This document shows positions 36,091 to 44,579 of a stretch of DNA of 64,000 bases, piece by piece. Source of the stretch: Nostoc linckia NIES-25 (lineage in GTDB: Bacteria > Cyanobacteriota > Cyanobacteriia > Cyanobacteriales > Nostocaceae). The translations under genes were made by a program, and so were the position numbers. The stretch is taken from assembly GCF_002368035.1 (NCBI RefSeq), contig NZ_AP018222.1:2444471-2508470 (forward strand). Reading direction: 5' to 3'. Position 1 is the first letter of the stretch, and each line of letters starts with the position of its first letter. The notes under the pieces were generated by a model that ran no database searches, was not told the origin of the DNA, and saw nothing but the letters and a program-made list of their open reading frames with translations.

Positions 36091-37026
36091 ATGCGTTACT
36101 CTCTTATCAGTCGGTTTAGAGGCACTTTATTCGGAGCATTCCTGGGGGGAAGTTTAACCTCTGGTGGTGAAATACAGCCTCAGAATTACCCTGATTTTGG
36201 CAGAATGGCAATTCTCGGTACCCAGAGTTTAATTAGCTTGGGTAGATTAGATTTAGACGATTGGATAGCGCGTCAGCAACAAGCTTCTTTTGATTTAGCT
36301 CCAACAGACATAATTATTGCCACACTACCAGTGGCACTTTTTTTTCACGAAAATCCAATTAAGCTACGAAAAAACTTGCTGCACGTCCTAAAAATCTGGG
36401 ATGATGACCCAGTGGTCAGGGATGGAACACTAGCAGTAGGGTATGCGATCGCTCTAGCCTTAAATGAGAAACTCCACCCCCTAACTCTAATTCCCCAAAC
36501 AATTTCCTTTCTTCAAGAAACGCCGACCTCAATACCAAAAAAATTATTAAGAATTCAGAATTTATTAGCACAAGGGGCTGGATTAGAAAGGGTGCAAGCG
36601 GAGTTTGCTGGCAAAGAAAAGCTCAGTAACACTATTGCGATCGCATTTTACTGTTTTCTGAGTACATTAGAAGACTTTCGCCTTGCAGTTTTGCGGGCTA
36701 CTCACAACGGTGATTCCAAACTGCAAGATGCTACCAATTTAATGGCACATACAAGTGCAATTACAGCTGCTTTATCAGGCGCATATAACACTACAGCAGG
36801 AATTCCTCTAAATTGGCGATTGCTTCTAAAGAAGAATTCTCCAGCATCCGAACTAACAAGCTTTGACGAAATGTTAGAATTGGCTGATGTACTTGTGGCT
36901 GTGTGGTCGGGATTGTATAATAACATTCGCCTAGATCCTAAGGAATTAACAGAGGAGGGATGTGCCGTTTCTAGGGTAGATTTGCTTTCAGTTTATGCAG
37001 CTCCTCGTGTTATTAGGTTGCGTTAA
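36091..37026 (+). CDS. degenerate ADP-ribosylglycohydrolase-like protein
   Basis: 311 residues, all-helical in outline. The start SRFRGTLFGAFLGGSL corresponds to the opening helix of ADP-ribosylglycohydrolases, and AHTSAITAALSGAYNTTAGI followed by PLNW corresponds to the end motif, which in active enzymes reads like GDADTxGAIAGAxxGAxxG...P..W. The acidic metal-binding residues of both motifs are absent: no Asp where GDAxG is expected, and MAHTSA in place of GDADT. I infer a family member that has lost binuclear-magnesium chemistry, perhaps a binding or structural protein. No partner gene is adjacent. Confidence 0.7.
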   Translation: MRYSLISRFRGTLFGAFLGGSLTSGGEIQPQNYPDFGRMAILGTQSLISLGRLDLDDWIARQQQASFDLAPTDIIIATLPVALFFHENPIKLRKNLLHVLKIWDDDPVVRDGTLAVGYAIALALNEKLHPLTLIPQTISFLQETPTSIPKKLLRIQNLLAQGAGLERVQAEFAGKEKLSNTIAIAFYCFLSTLEDFRLAVLRATHNGDSKLQDATNLMAHTSAITAALSGAYNTTAGIPLNWRLLLKKNSPASELTSFDEMLELADVLVAVWSGLYNNIRLDPKELTEEGCAVSRVDLLSVYAAPRVIRLR

Positions 37027-37270
37027 TGCTCTTTTGAGCAAAAAACAATGCGGATGCCAAAATTGCAATATTGAAAGTATCCTATACTAATATTTTTCGG
37101 CAAACCCTCGATTTGATTGTGTAGCTAACTTCCGCAACCGTAGTTGCAATGTTAAATGCTGGTCGTCTAGCCCCTTTGTTCGTGTAGCGTCCCCGAAGGG
37201 AAGATTTTAACCATCCTGGAAAAATCAATGAACACTAACTTATCAAAGTCAGCAATTGCAGGCAGAGATA

Positions 37271-40009
37271 ATGAAAACGACTGAGCCATTTTTGCAGTTA
37301 TTGACCCAGCAATTATCTTACTGGCGACGATGGTACAGATTACTACGCCGTAAGAGAAAGCTACTTAAAGATACAAGCTATAGAAGGGAACTTACAACAG
37401 CTATCTTCAAAAATGTAATCTTGTTTGTCTCAAAAAGCAATCACAAAGGGGAACGTCAAAAACAAGAAAGAGCACTAAAGTCAATGGCAAATTCAGCCAA
37501 AACTCAAGGTAGTATTTGTACACTTGCTTGCAACTGGATACATGGAAAGCGTTACTTCGTCATTTTAGCGATCGCTATAGTTTCTCTTACGGGCGTGATT
37601 GGTAATAGACTATACAATCAGACTCAAATACAAATAGGCAATCCCGCACCACAAACAATTAGAGCGCCTTATACAGATAGCATTGAAGATAAGAAAAAAA
37701 CAGACGCCGAACGTAGAACCGCCAGTAAAAGTTTTATACCAGTGTTGATGATTGATGCACAAATCAATCAAAAAATCGATGAAGATTTACAACAACTTCT
37801 GGATGATGGTAATGAAATTCGTGCCATTGCAGGAGTGTTTCCTTTTTTTGATACTACAGTTTTGTCTCGAATTAGCCAGCGTTATCTCCGTTCTTGCTCT
37901 GAACCGGAATGGCAAGCGGTGATAGTGGCTCTAAAAAATCATCGAAACCAGCACCAAAAAATAATAGGACGAACCGCCGCTTCATTAGCTGCACCTAATC
38001 AAGTACTACCCAAATATAATTTCGAGAATACTGAAGTCGGGTCAGATGAGACAAAACCTGGTGATTTTTCTCAAAACACTGACTTTACTCAGGCAATAAA
38101 AGAACTAGAAGCTTACCAGCTAACAAATTCTGACAAAAGCTTTTCCTCACTGATTGCCCAAATTTCCCAAGCACGCCAAAAATACACTCAAGCTACTGCC
38201 AAACTTTTACAGTTGGAGAGTGTTAGTCCTGAAACAATATATGAGGAATCTCTGCTCTTAGATTTGTCGGATCGGGAGTGGGAAAATACACAATTGGGAA
38301 TCCATCGGAGTGCAGAGCGGATTCTCACTCAAGGCATCCCCCACGGACTGCCACAAAATATTATACAAGATGCAGTCAGCTTACAAATCCAGACCTTTGT
38401 ACCACAAGACGCCGAACCTTTAGCAAGCAAAGTTTTATTAGCTGTACTTCAGCCAAATCTGCAAAAAGATGAAGAAAAAACCAGAGAAAAAGCTCAAAAA
38501 GCTGCTGCTGGGGTGTCGCCTGTGATGGTGAATGTACGACAAGGTGAAGCGATTGTCAAACAAGGAGAGCAAATTAGTGCCTGGGATTTTGAGGTATTGC
38601 AGCATTATCACTTGATTCGCCGCCAGATTAAGTGGGTGGAATTGGTGAAGTTAGGATGCATCATTACCGTCGCCATTGGGATTTTTATCTGGGTAGAACG
38701 ACATATCAATTGCCAATTGCGACAACGCGATCGCCTATTGGTGTTACTCCTCGCTCTGAGCGTACCAGGAGTAATCATTATGGGATTGCCCTACACTACA
38801 TGGAGTGCCCTTGGTTTATTATTGGGAAGTTTTTACGGCCCGACTTTGGGGTTGACAGTTGTGGGACTGCTGTCGCCGATATTAGCAATCGGTTTGGATA
38901 TGAGCAAAGTTGCGCTTTTAGCTGGTGTAGGCGGAGGAATATTAGGTAGTTGCATCGCCCAAAGATTGCGATCGCGTGAGGAATTGGCGTTGTTAGGCGT
39001 GGCGATCGCTTTGACTCAAGGCGGTATTTACCTGATTGTAAAAGTCTTAATTGGCCAAGCATTTGGTTCAACTTGGTATATCGTCCTCCGAGAAGCAGGG
39101 TTATTTGCCTCATCGGGCTTTGTTTGGAGTGTCATCGCTTTAGGTTTGAGTCCTTATTTAGAAAGGCTTTTTGATTTAGTCACTCCCATCCGCCTAGCAG
39201 AGTTGGCGAACCCGAACCGCCCTTTATTGAAAAGACTCGCGACTGAAACTCCTGGAACTTTTCAACATACGCTGTTTGTGGCTACCCTTGCTGAAGCTGC
39301 TGCCAAACAATTGGGATGCAATGTTGAATTAGTTAGGGCTGGTGCATTATACCATGATATCGGAAAAATGCACGACCCTCTGGGATTTATTGAAAATCAA
39401 ATGGGGGGGCCGAATAAACACGATACAGAAATTAAAGACCCTTGGAAGAGTGCAGAAATTATTAAAAAGCATGTAAGTGAAGGGTTGGTGATGGCGCGTA
39501 AACACCTTTTGCCCACAGCAATTCAAGCCTTCATTCCAGAACATCAGGGAACAATGCTAATTGCTTATTTTTATCACCAAGCCCAGCAAATGGCTCAAGA
39601 AAATCCAAATTTAACGGTAAATGAAGCGGATTTTCGCTATGACGGGCCGATTCCCCAGTCACGGGAAACAGGAATTGTAATGTTGGCGGATGCTTGCGAA
39701 GCGGCGCTGCGATCGCTCGAAGTATCAGGGAAACGTCCTGTACCGCTAAAGGGAAGCAAGGTAGGCGCAAAGTCTGGTGAGGCAGAAAAAGAGCGATCGC
39801 CCAAAGATGTCTCTATCGAACAAGCTTTATCAATGCTCAACAACATTTTGCGTGCTAGATGGCAAGATAACCAACTCATAGATTCAGGACTAACGCGGGA
39901 AGAAATGTCACAAATCGCCCAGATATTTGTCGATGTTTGGCAGCAATTTAATCACAAACGCATTGCTTATCCCAAGTTCAAGGCTAGTAGCACTGCGCGG
40001 AATTCGTAG
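37271..40009 (+). CDS. 7TM-HD-domain phosphohydrolase (PgpH-type, predicted c-di-AMP phosphodiesterase)
   Basis: About 912 residues from ATG 37271 (the frame is open to TTG 37256). After a basic N-terminus comes a membrane segment (YFVILAIAIVSLTGVIGN), a large extracytoplasmic 7TMR-HDED domain (about 110-450), then about seven hydrophobic segments (450-640) and a C-terminal cytoplasmic HD domain with GALYHDIGKMHDP, followed by conserved H and D residues (IPEHQGT, MLADACEAALRS). This is the PgpH layout; in Listeria the HD domain hydrolyses c-di-AMP. The same role is probable here. It is encoded alone. Confidence 0.93.
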   Translation: MKTTEPFLQLLTQQLSYWRRWYRLLRRKRKLLKDTSYRRELTTAIFKNVILFVSKSNHKGERQKQERALKSMANSAKTQGSICTLACNWIHGKRYFVILAIAIVSLTGVIGNRLYNQTQIQIGNPAPQTIRAPYTDSIEDKKKTDAERRTASKSFIPVLMIDAQINQKIDEDLQQLLDDGNEIRAIAGVFPFFDTTVLSRISQRYLRSCSEPEWQAVIVALKNHRNQHQKIIGRTAASLAAPNQVLPKYNFENTEVGSDETKPGDFSQNTDFTQAIKELEAYQLTNSDKSFSSLIAQISQARQKYTQATAKLLQLESVSPETIYEESLLLDLSDREWENTQLGIHRSAERILTQGIPHGLPQNIIQDAVSLQIQTFVPQDAEPLASKVLLAVLQPNLQKDEEKTREKAQKAAAGVSPVMVNVRQGEAIVKQGEQISAWDFEVLQHYHLIRRQIKWVELVKLGCIITVAIGIFIWVERHINCQLRQRDRLLVLLLALSVPGVIIMGLPYTTWSALGLLLGSFYGPTLGLTVVGLLSPILAIGLDMSKVALLAGVGGGILGSCIAQRLRSREELALLGVAIALTQGGIYLIVKVLIGQAFGSTWYIVLREAGLFASSGFVWSVIALGLSPYLERLFDLVTPIRLAELANPNRPLLKRLATETPGTFQHTLFVATLAEAAAKQLGCNVELVRAGALYHDIGKMHDPLGFIENQMGGPNKHDTEIKDPWKSAEIIKKHVSEGLVMARKHLLPTAIQAFIPEHQGTMLIAYFYHQAQQMAQENPNLTVNEADFRYDGPIPQSRETGIVMLADACEAALRSLEVSGKRPVPLKGSKVGAKSGEAEKERSPKDVSIEQALSMLNNILRARWQDNQLIDSGLTREEMSQIAQIFVDVWQQFNHKRIAYPKFKASSTARNS

Positions 40010-40099
40010 TTCGGATTAATTCTGATACCATTTCACGAAATGCATGATACAAATGATTGGTTTTTAATTCTTTTCCCCTGCTCGCTATTTGCATCAATC

Positions 40100-40765
40100 T
40101 TAAAGTGAAACGATATCACTACCTCGCACACCAGCCAAAATAAAGTTAACTGCTGCTTGGGTATGCTGTTCAATCATTTCTGGACTTAGCAGTTCCAAAT
40201 CTGGTCTAGTATGTTTGATGTTTTCATAAGCGTTGAAGTATAAATTACAAACGCCAATAATATGCAGGGTGGTGAGAAATGGATCGAGTTGACGAAAACA
40301 ACCCTCTGCCATGCCGCGTTCTAAAATCTTGATGAGATAGGCAAAATTTTCTTGCCAATTCCCCTGTTTAAAATACTTTCCCTGATTTTGGTTGGCTTCT
40401 TGAAACCAAAGCATCCCTCGGTGTGGGTGAGCTGCTTCGTAGGCGATCGCTTCTGTGACAAGCAGCTTCAAAGCTTCCTCCGGCGGTAACTTATCGAGAT
40501 TTAGCTGCTCAAACCCTTCGTGCATTTCCACTGCTGGGCGTTGCAGCACAGCTTGATATAGTCCTTCCTTGCTCTGGAAGTAGTAGTAAATCATTGCTGT
40601 GGTAACACCTGCACCTTTGGCGATCGCCTCTGTCCGCGCCCCACTCAGCCCATTTCTAGCAAATTCCACTTCCGCCGCATCGAGAATCTGCTTTTTCGTC
40701 GCCTCTGCATCCCGCACCTGGCGAGGTTTTTTATATGAAAGTTTTGATTGTGTTGAACGACCCAC
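40100..40765 (-). CDS. TetR-family transcriptional regulator
   Basis: 221 residues. The N-terminal helix-turn-helix is typical: ILDAAEVEFARNGLSGARTEAIAKGAGVTTAMIYYYFQSKEGLYQAVL. The C-terminal ligand domain is not specific. It is divergently arranged with a Rieske oxygenase gene at 41090, and the gap holds two copies of an AT-rich palindrome (40796-40814 and 40853-40874), probably its operators. It is likely a repressor of itself and of the oxygenase, released by a small molecule. The ligand is unknown. Confidence 0.93.
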   Translation of the reverse strand: MGRSTQSKLSYKKPRQVRDAEATKKQILDAAEVEFARNGLSGARTEAIAKGAGVTTAMIYYYFQSKEGLYQAVLQRPAVEMHEGFEQLNLDKLPPEEALKLLVTEAIAYEAAHPHRGMLWFQEANQNQGKYFKQGNWQENFAYLIKILERGMAEGCFRQLDPFLTTLHIIGVCNLYFNAYENIKHTRPDLELLSPEMIEQHTQAAVNFILAGVRGSDIVSL

Positions 40766-40793
40766 AGTACTCCATCAGTTTAACGAAAACATT

Positions 40794-40814
40794 TTAACTA
40801 AAAAATTAGTTAGT
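40794..40814. promoter_or_regulatory. candidate TetR operator 1
   Basis: AACTAAAAAATTAGTTAGT (40796-40814) is identical to the core of operator 2, 60 bp away. It lies about 30 bp upstream of the tetR start, where binding would block its own promoter. Confidence 0.7.
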
Positions 40815-40852
40815 AGTTGACACAGAAGACGAACTTTATTAAATTAAGGATT

Positions 40853-40874
40853 ACTAACTAAAAAATTAGTTAGT
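40853..40874. promoter_or_regulatory. candidate TetR operator 2
   Basis: ACTAACT (40853-40859) faces AGTTAGT (40868-40874) around an 8-base AT centre, giving a 22-bp palindrome with 7-bp perfect arms, the size usual for TetR sites. Operator 1 shares 19 identical bases. Confidence 0.72.
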
Positions 40875-41089
40875 TCATCTTTTGAACAATTTAGCCATGC
40901 AGTAGTCGAAGTTAGCCGAGCAATGCCCGGTACTACTTCGTCTGTTAACAAGCAAGCTTTAATTATCCCAATTGACATTCATTCATAGCAATGTAGGACA
41001 GGGAATAGCATAATTTTTAACTTTGAAAATTAACTCCTGACTATTCAATTTTCTGTTGATAAATAATTTGACAATATTTTGGAGGAAAA

Positions 41090-42043
41090 ATGCAACCAAT
41101 TTTACCTGGTGCGCCTTGGTTAATCGCGCACAAATCTACATTAGGAGTAAATAAACCTCATAAAATTACTTTAAATGGGCAGGATTATGTCATTTGGCAA
41201 AATCAAAAAGGCGAAGTGTTTGCCCTTGATAATATCTGTCCGCATATGCAAGCACCTTTATCATCCGGATGGGTTTGTCAAGAAAGAGATACTATTACTT
41301 GCCCTTTTCATGCATTAGAATTTGATGGACAAGGCAGACTTTATGAGGGTGACAAAAAAGGCACTCAGCCAATTACAAAACCATTAGAGATAACTATTAG
41401 TAACGATTGTATCTGGACATATGGCGGATTTGAACCAAGATTACCTATCCCAGATTTGCATCAAAGGATTGTACATGAATACGAGTTCCTTGGAGTAGCT
41501 GGTGAAAAAAGTATTCACGGTGATTTTTTGAGTAATCTAATGGTTAATTACGACTATAATCACCAAAATGGTACTCATAAAGAGCTATTTAAAATAACAT
41601 ATTGTCATGTAAGCTATTTTGAAGAAAAAGGATATTATGCAACAGTCAAGCAAGATTTAAAGAGAGCCAAAAACACGCTAGCAGAAATTATTCAAAATCC
41701 CGTTTTAGGTATCTTACCTCAAAATCTAAGTAACACACTCGAATACGCTTTTCCTTCCACTACAGCTTTTTTTGCAAAAACACCTATTGGTGATATTGCT
41801 CAAATTCACATTCTCTACCCAGAAACAGAAAAAAGAACTCAGACCTTTATTTTGATGTATGCTAAAGTAAATAATCCGTTGATGAAATTTTTCTTTAAAA
41901 ACTCAGTTTTACAAGCAGCGGCCACAGTCATAGAACAGGATACAGGTGCAGTTGAAAGTTTGTACCCCCGGCAACAGCCAAAAATTAGACTACCAAATGA
42001 AGAGGTTATGTTCTATGCTGAAAAACTCTACCGTAATTGGTAA
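41090..42043 (+). CDS. Rieske non-heme iron oxygenase-type protein
   Basis: 317 residues. The N-terminal Rieske domain has both cluster motifs, CPHMQAPL (CxH) and CPFHALEF (CxxH), 18 residues apart. The C-terminal half shows N..VNYDYNHQNGTH, which fits the mononuclear iron site of ring-hydroxylating or demethylating oxygenases (Asp/His/His). The length is that of a single-component alpha subunit; no reductase or ferredoxin gene is adjacent. AGGA precedes the ATG at a good distance. It is probably controlled by the divergent TetR gene. The substrate is unknown; lipids, pigments and terpenoids are possible. Confidence 0.9.
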   Translation: MQPILPGAPWLIAHKSTLGVNKPHKITLNGQDYVIWQNQKGEVFALDNICPHMQAPLSSGWVCQERDTITCPFHALEFDGQGRLYEGDKKGTQPITKPLEITISNDCIWTYGGFEPRLPIPDLHQRIVHEYEFLGVAGEKSIHGDFLSNLMVNYDYNHQNGTHKELFKITYCHVSYFEEKGYYATVKQDLKRAKNTLAEIIQNPVLGILPQNLSNTLEYAFPSTTAFFAKTPIGDIAQIHILYPETEKRTQTFILMYAKVNNPLMKFFFKNSVLQAAATVIEQDTGAVESLYPRQQPKIRLPNEEVMFYAEKLYRNW

Positions 42044-42172
42044 TGTTCTGCTGATATGTAATTAATTATTGCTTTGGGCATCTTAGTCATTTGCTAACTA
42101 TCATCTACAAATCATAGTGAATTTGTTTTAATTTCTGGATTTTCACTATATTGTTAACAAGTTTTAATAAAA

Positions 42173-42195
42173 ACCCCTGGTAGTTAACCAGGGGT
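42173..42195 (-). terminator. strong hairpin, oriented as a minus-strand terminator
   Basis: ACCCCTGGT (42173-42181) and ACCAGGGGT (42187-42195) form a perfect 9-bp stem with a 5-base loop. On the minus strand it is followed by TTTTATT. On the plus strand no T-run follows. Confidence 0.6.
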
Positions 42196-42283
42196 AATGC
42201 AAGTCAGTACTTTTCGCATGGAATGTATCCTACTTCAATACCATAGCAAGCCTTTAATTGGCACATCTGCCATTTTGCCAAAC

Positions 42284-42319
42284 AAAAAAGCCCCCAGTGG
42301 TAAGCTGAGGGTTAATTTT
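42284..42319. terminator. second hairpin, T-runs on both strands
   Basis: CCCCCAG (42291-42297) faces CTGAGGG (42305-42311) with one mismatch. AAAAAAG precedes and TTAATTTTTT follows, so it could act in both directions. Confidence 0.55.
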
Positions 42320-42493
42320 TTGGAATAGCGGTAATCTACAAAGTTATTATTCCCAGATAAGTAGGCGATCGCACCAAAATACAACTATAAATTTCCATAT
42401 ATCTAAGTAGCTGCGGCATATTTTAAGCTTCACTGCTTACCCTTAAATAAGTAAAACTAATGATTAAAACTAGTTTTCTAAAAGTCCCAACAC

Positions 42494-42523
42494 TTGATTA
42501 ATTTTTGTAAAGCAGTGTAAATT
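42494..42523 (+). promoter_or_regulatory. possible psbA promoter
   Basis: TTGATT (42494-42499) and TAAATT (42518-42523) with an 18-bp spacer lie 69 bp before the psbA ATG. The match to sigma-70 boxes is fair only. No Shine-Dalgarno is visible before psbA. Confidence 0.35.
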
Positions 42524-42591
42524 ACATTCACAGGCAAAAACAAAACCGCCTGATTCATACATAAATTCAACCCAACCGCACTTATAAAACA

Positions 42592-43674
42592 ATGACAGCA
42601 ACCATTCAACGTCGCGAGAGCGCCAACGTATGGGAGCGGTTTGCAAACTGGATCACCAGCACCAACAACCGCCTGTACATCGGCTGGTTCGGAGTACTAA
42701 TGATCCCCACCTTGCTAGCCGCCACCGCCTGCTTCGTAATCGCCTTCATCGCAGCACCACCAGTAGACATCGATGGTATCCGCGAGCCAGTAGCAGGTTC
42801 CTTACTGTACGGAAACAACATCATCTCCGGTGCAGTAGTACCTTCCTCCAACGCAATTGGTTTGCACTTCTACCCAATTTGGGAAGCAGCTTCCTTAGAT
42901 GAATGGCTGTACAACGGCGGCCCTTACCAGTTGGTAATTTTCCACTTCCTGATTGGCGTATTCTGCTACTTAGGTCGTGAGTGGGAACTATCCTACCGCT
43001 TGGGTATGCGTCCTTGGATCTGCCTAGCGTTCTCTGCACCAGTAGCAGCAGCAACCGCAGTATTCTTGATCTACCCCATCGGACAAGGTTCATTCTCTGA
43101 CGGTATGCCCTTGGGTATCTCCGGAACCTTCAACTTCATGATCGTGTTCCAAGCAGAGCACAACATTTTGATGCACCCCTTCCACATGTTAGGTGTGGCT
43201 GGTGTATTCGGTGGAAGCTTATTCAGCGCAATGCACGGTTCTCTAGTTACCTCTTCCTTGGTTCGTGAGACCACCGAAAGCGAATCTCAAAACTACGGTT
43301 ACAAGTTCGGTCAAGAAGAAGAAACCTACAACATCGTTGCAGCACACGGTTACTTCGGTCGCTTGATTTTCCAATACGCTTCCTTCAACAACAGCCGTTC
43401 CTTGCACTTCTTCTTAGCTGCATGGCCTGTAATCGGCATCTGGTTCACCGCTTTGGGTGTAAGCACAATGGCTTTCAACTTGAACGGTTTCAACTTCAAC
43501 CAGTCCATCATCGACTCTCAAGGTCGTGTAATCAACACCTGGGCTGACATCATCAACCGCGCTAACTTGGGTATGGAAGTAATGCACGAGCGTAATGCTC
43601 ACAACTTCCCCTTAGACTTGGCGGCTTCTGATGTTGCTCCTGTTGCTCTAACCGCTCCTGCTATCAACGGTTAA
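42592..43674 (+). CDS. psbA: photosystem II D1 protein
   Basis: 360 residues, full-length D1. The functional residues can all be counted: Tyr161 (YZ), Asp170, Glu189, His190 and His198 (P680 ligand), and in the C-terminal tail His332, Glu333, His337, Asp342 and Ala344, with 16 more residues that CtpA removes to expose the manganese-cluster carboxylate. Residue 130 is Glu, the form associated with high-light D1 (low-light forms carry Gln). Codons are visibly more C-rich in third positions (ttc, aac, tac) than in neighbours, as expected of a very highly expressed gene. Cyanobacteria carry several psbA copies. Confidence 0.98.
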   Translation: MTATIQRRESANVWERFANWITSTNNRLYIGWFGVLMIPTLLAATACFVIAFIAAPPVDIDGIREPVAGSLLYGNNIISGAVVPSSNAIGLHFYPIWEAASLDEWLYNGGPYQLVIFHFLIGVFCYLGREWELSYRLGMRPWICLAFSAPVAAATAVFLIYPIGQGSFSDGMPLGISGTFNFMIVFQAEHNILMHPFHMLGVAGVFGGSLFSAMHGSLVTSSLVRETTESESQNYGYKFGQEEETYNIVAAHGYFGRLIFQYASFNNSRSLHFFLAAWPVIGIWFTALGVSTMAFNLNGFNFNQSIIDSQGRVINTWADIINRANLGMEVMHERNAHNFPLDLAASDVAPVALTAPAING

Positions 43675-43704
43675 TCAGTAACTAAGCCAAATCGAATACA
43701 GTAA

Positions 43705-43732
43705 GAGCGCTCTCCGAAAGGGGGCGCTTTTT
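43705..43732 (+). terminator. psbA rho-independent terminator
   Basis: AGCGCTCTCC (43706-43715) faces GGGGGCGCT (43720-43728) around a GAAA loop, followed by TTTTT. Confidence 0.9.
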
Positions 43733-43982
43733 AGTGTCTTAAAATTGGGGGACGTATGCGTTCAACCAATTCAATCAAGATGTACAAAGCTTTAATCATG
43801 CGATGGTAATTGTCTCCAGACCATTTGGCTAGCGTTTTCATATCACTAGTGCAAGCCTGACTCAATTTTATGGTGTTTCAATCGAGCGATCGCCCCTGGC
43901 CAAAGCCATTGCCTCAAAACCACTCCAAAATTCTGTAGGAATGTCATCATAGTTAAGGTGAAAACATTCTGGAGACAAAACC

Positions 43983-44579
43983 ACGGTTTACGCACGTCCT
44001 TTAGCACGGTTAATTGAGCAGTTGCAACGCTTACCAGGAGTTGGCCCCAAATCTGCCCAGCGACTGGCTTTGCACATTTTGAAGCGACCAGAAGCAGAAG
44101 TAGAAGCTTTGGCGCAAGCTTTGGTAGAGGCAAAAAAACAGATCGGCTTGTGTTCTGTTTGTTTTCACTTATCTGCTGAGCCAGTTTGTGAAATTTGTCG
44201 TAATGTCAACCGTGATAACAATACTATCTGTGTAGTAGCAGATTCTCGTGATGTGATTGCCCTAGAAAAAACTCGCGAGTATAAGGGCAAGTATCATGTT
44301 TTGGGTGGGGTAATTTCTCCCATTGACGGAATTGGCCCAGAACAGTTGACCATTCAAGCTTTAGTACGTCGGGTGAGTAAACAACAACCCCAAGAAGTGA
44401 TTTTGGCAATTAGTCCGAGTGTAGAAGGGGAGACAACTACACTGTATCTCGGTCAGCTACTGAAGCCATTTACCAAGGTGACACGAATTGCCTTTGGTTT
44501 ACCTGTCGGTGGTGATTTAGAGTACGCCGACGAAGTTACTTTGGCAAGAGCCTTGGAAGGACGCCGGGAATTAGACTGA
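43983..44579 (+). CDS. recR: recombination protein RecR (start codon anomalous)
   Basis: RecR works with RecO and RecF to load RecA at gaps. The chain has the N-terminal LPGVGPKSAQRLALHIL (helix-hairpin-helix), the zinc finger CSVC...C..C, and the TOPRIM part with ICVVADSRDVIALEK and VLGGVISPIDGIGPEQL, ending VTLARALEGRRELD. The conserved beginning TVYARPLARLIEQLQR is present in frame, but no ATG, GTG or TTG precedes it: the first such codon, TTG 44022, lies inside the conserved helix. GGAG at 43971-43974 sits 8 bases before ACG 43983, which I use as a provisional start; the codon before it in homologues' place of ATG is AAA/ACC. A non-standard start or a sequence change at the start codon are both possible. 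Confidence 0.88.
   Translation, partial: TVYARPLARLIEQLQRLPGVGPKSAQRLALHILKRPEAEVEALAQALVEAKKQIGLCSVCFHLSAEPVCEICRNVNRDNNTICVVADSRDVIALEKTREYKGKYHVLGGVISPIDGIGPEQLTIQALVRRVSKQQPQEVILAISPSVEGETTTLYLGQLLKPFTKVTRIAFGLPVGGDLEYADEVTLARALEGRRELD

Noticed and set aside
43731..43841. 36-residue minus-strand frame MKTLAKWSGDNYHRMIKALY and so on, behind psbA
   Set aside because: Plausible composition, but it overlaps the psbA terminator, has no ribosome site and no family I know; possibly a remnant.
43846..44133. 95-residue minus-strand frame across the recR start
   Set aside because: Antisense shadow of recR, which is clearly coding on the plus strand.
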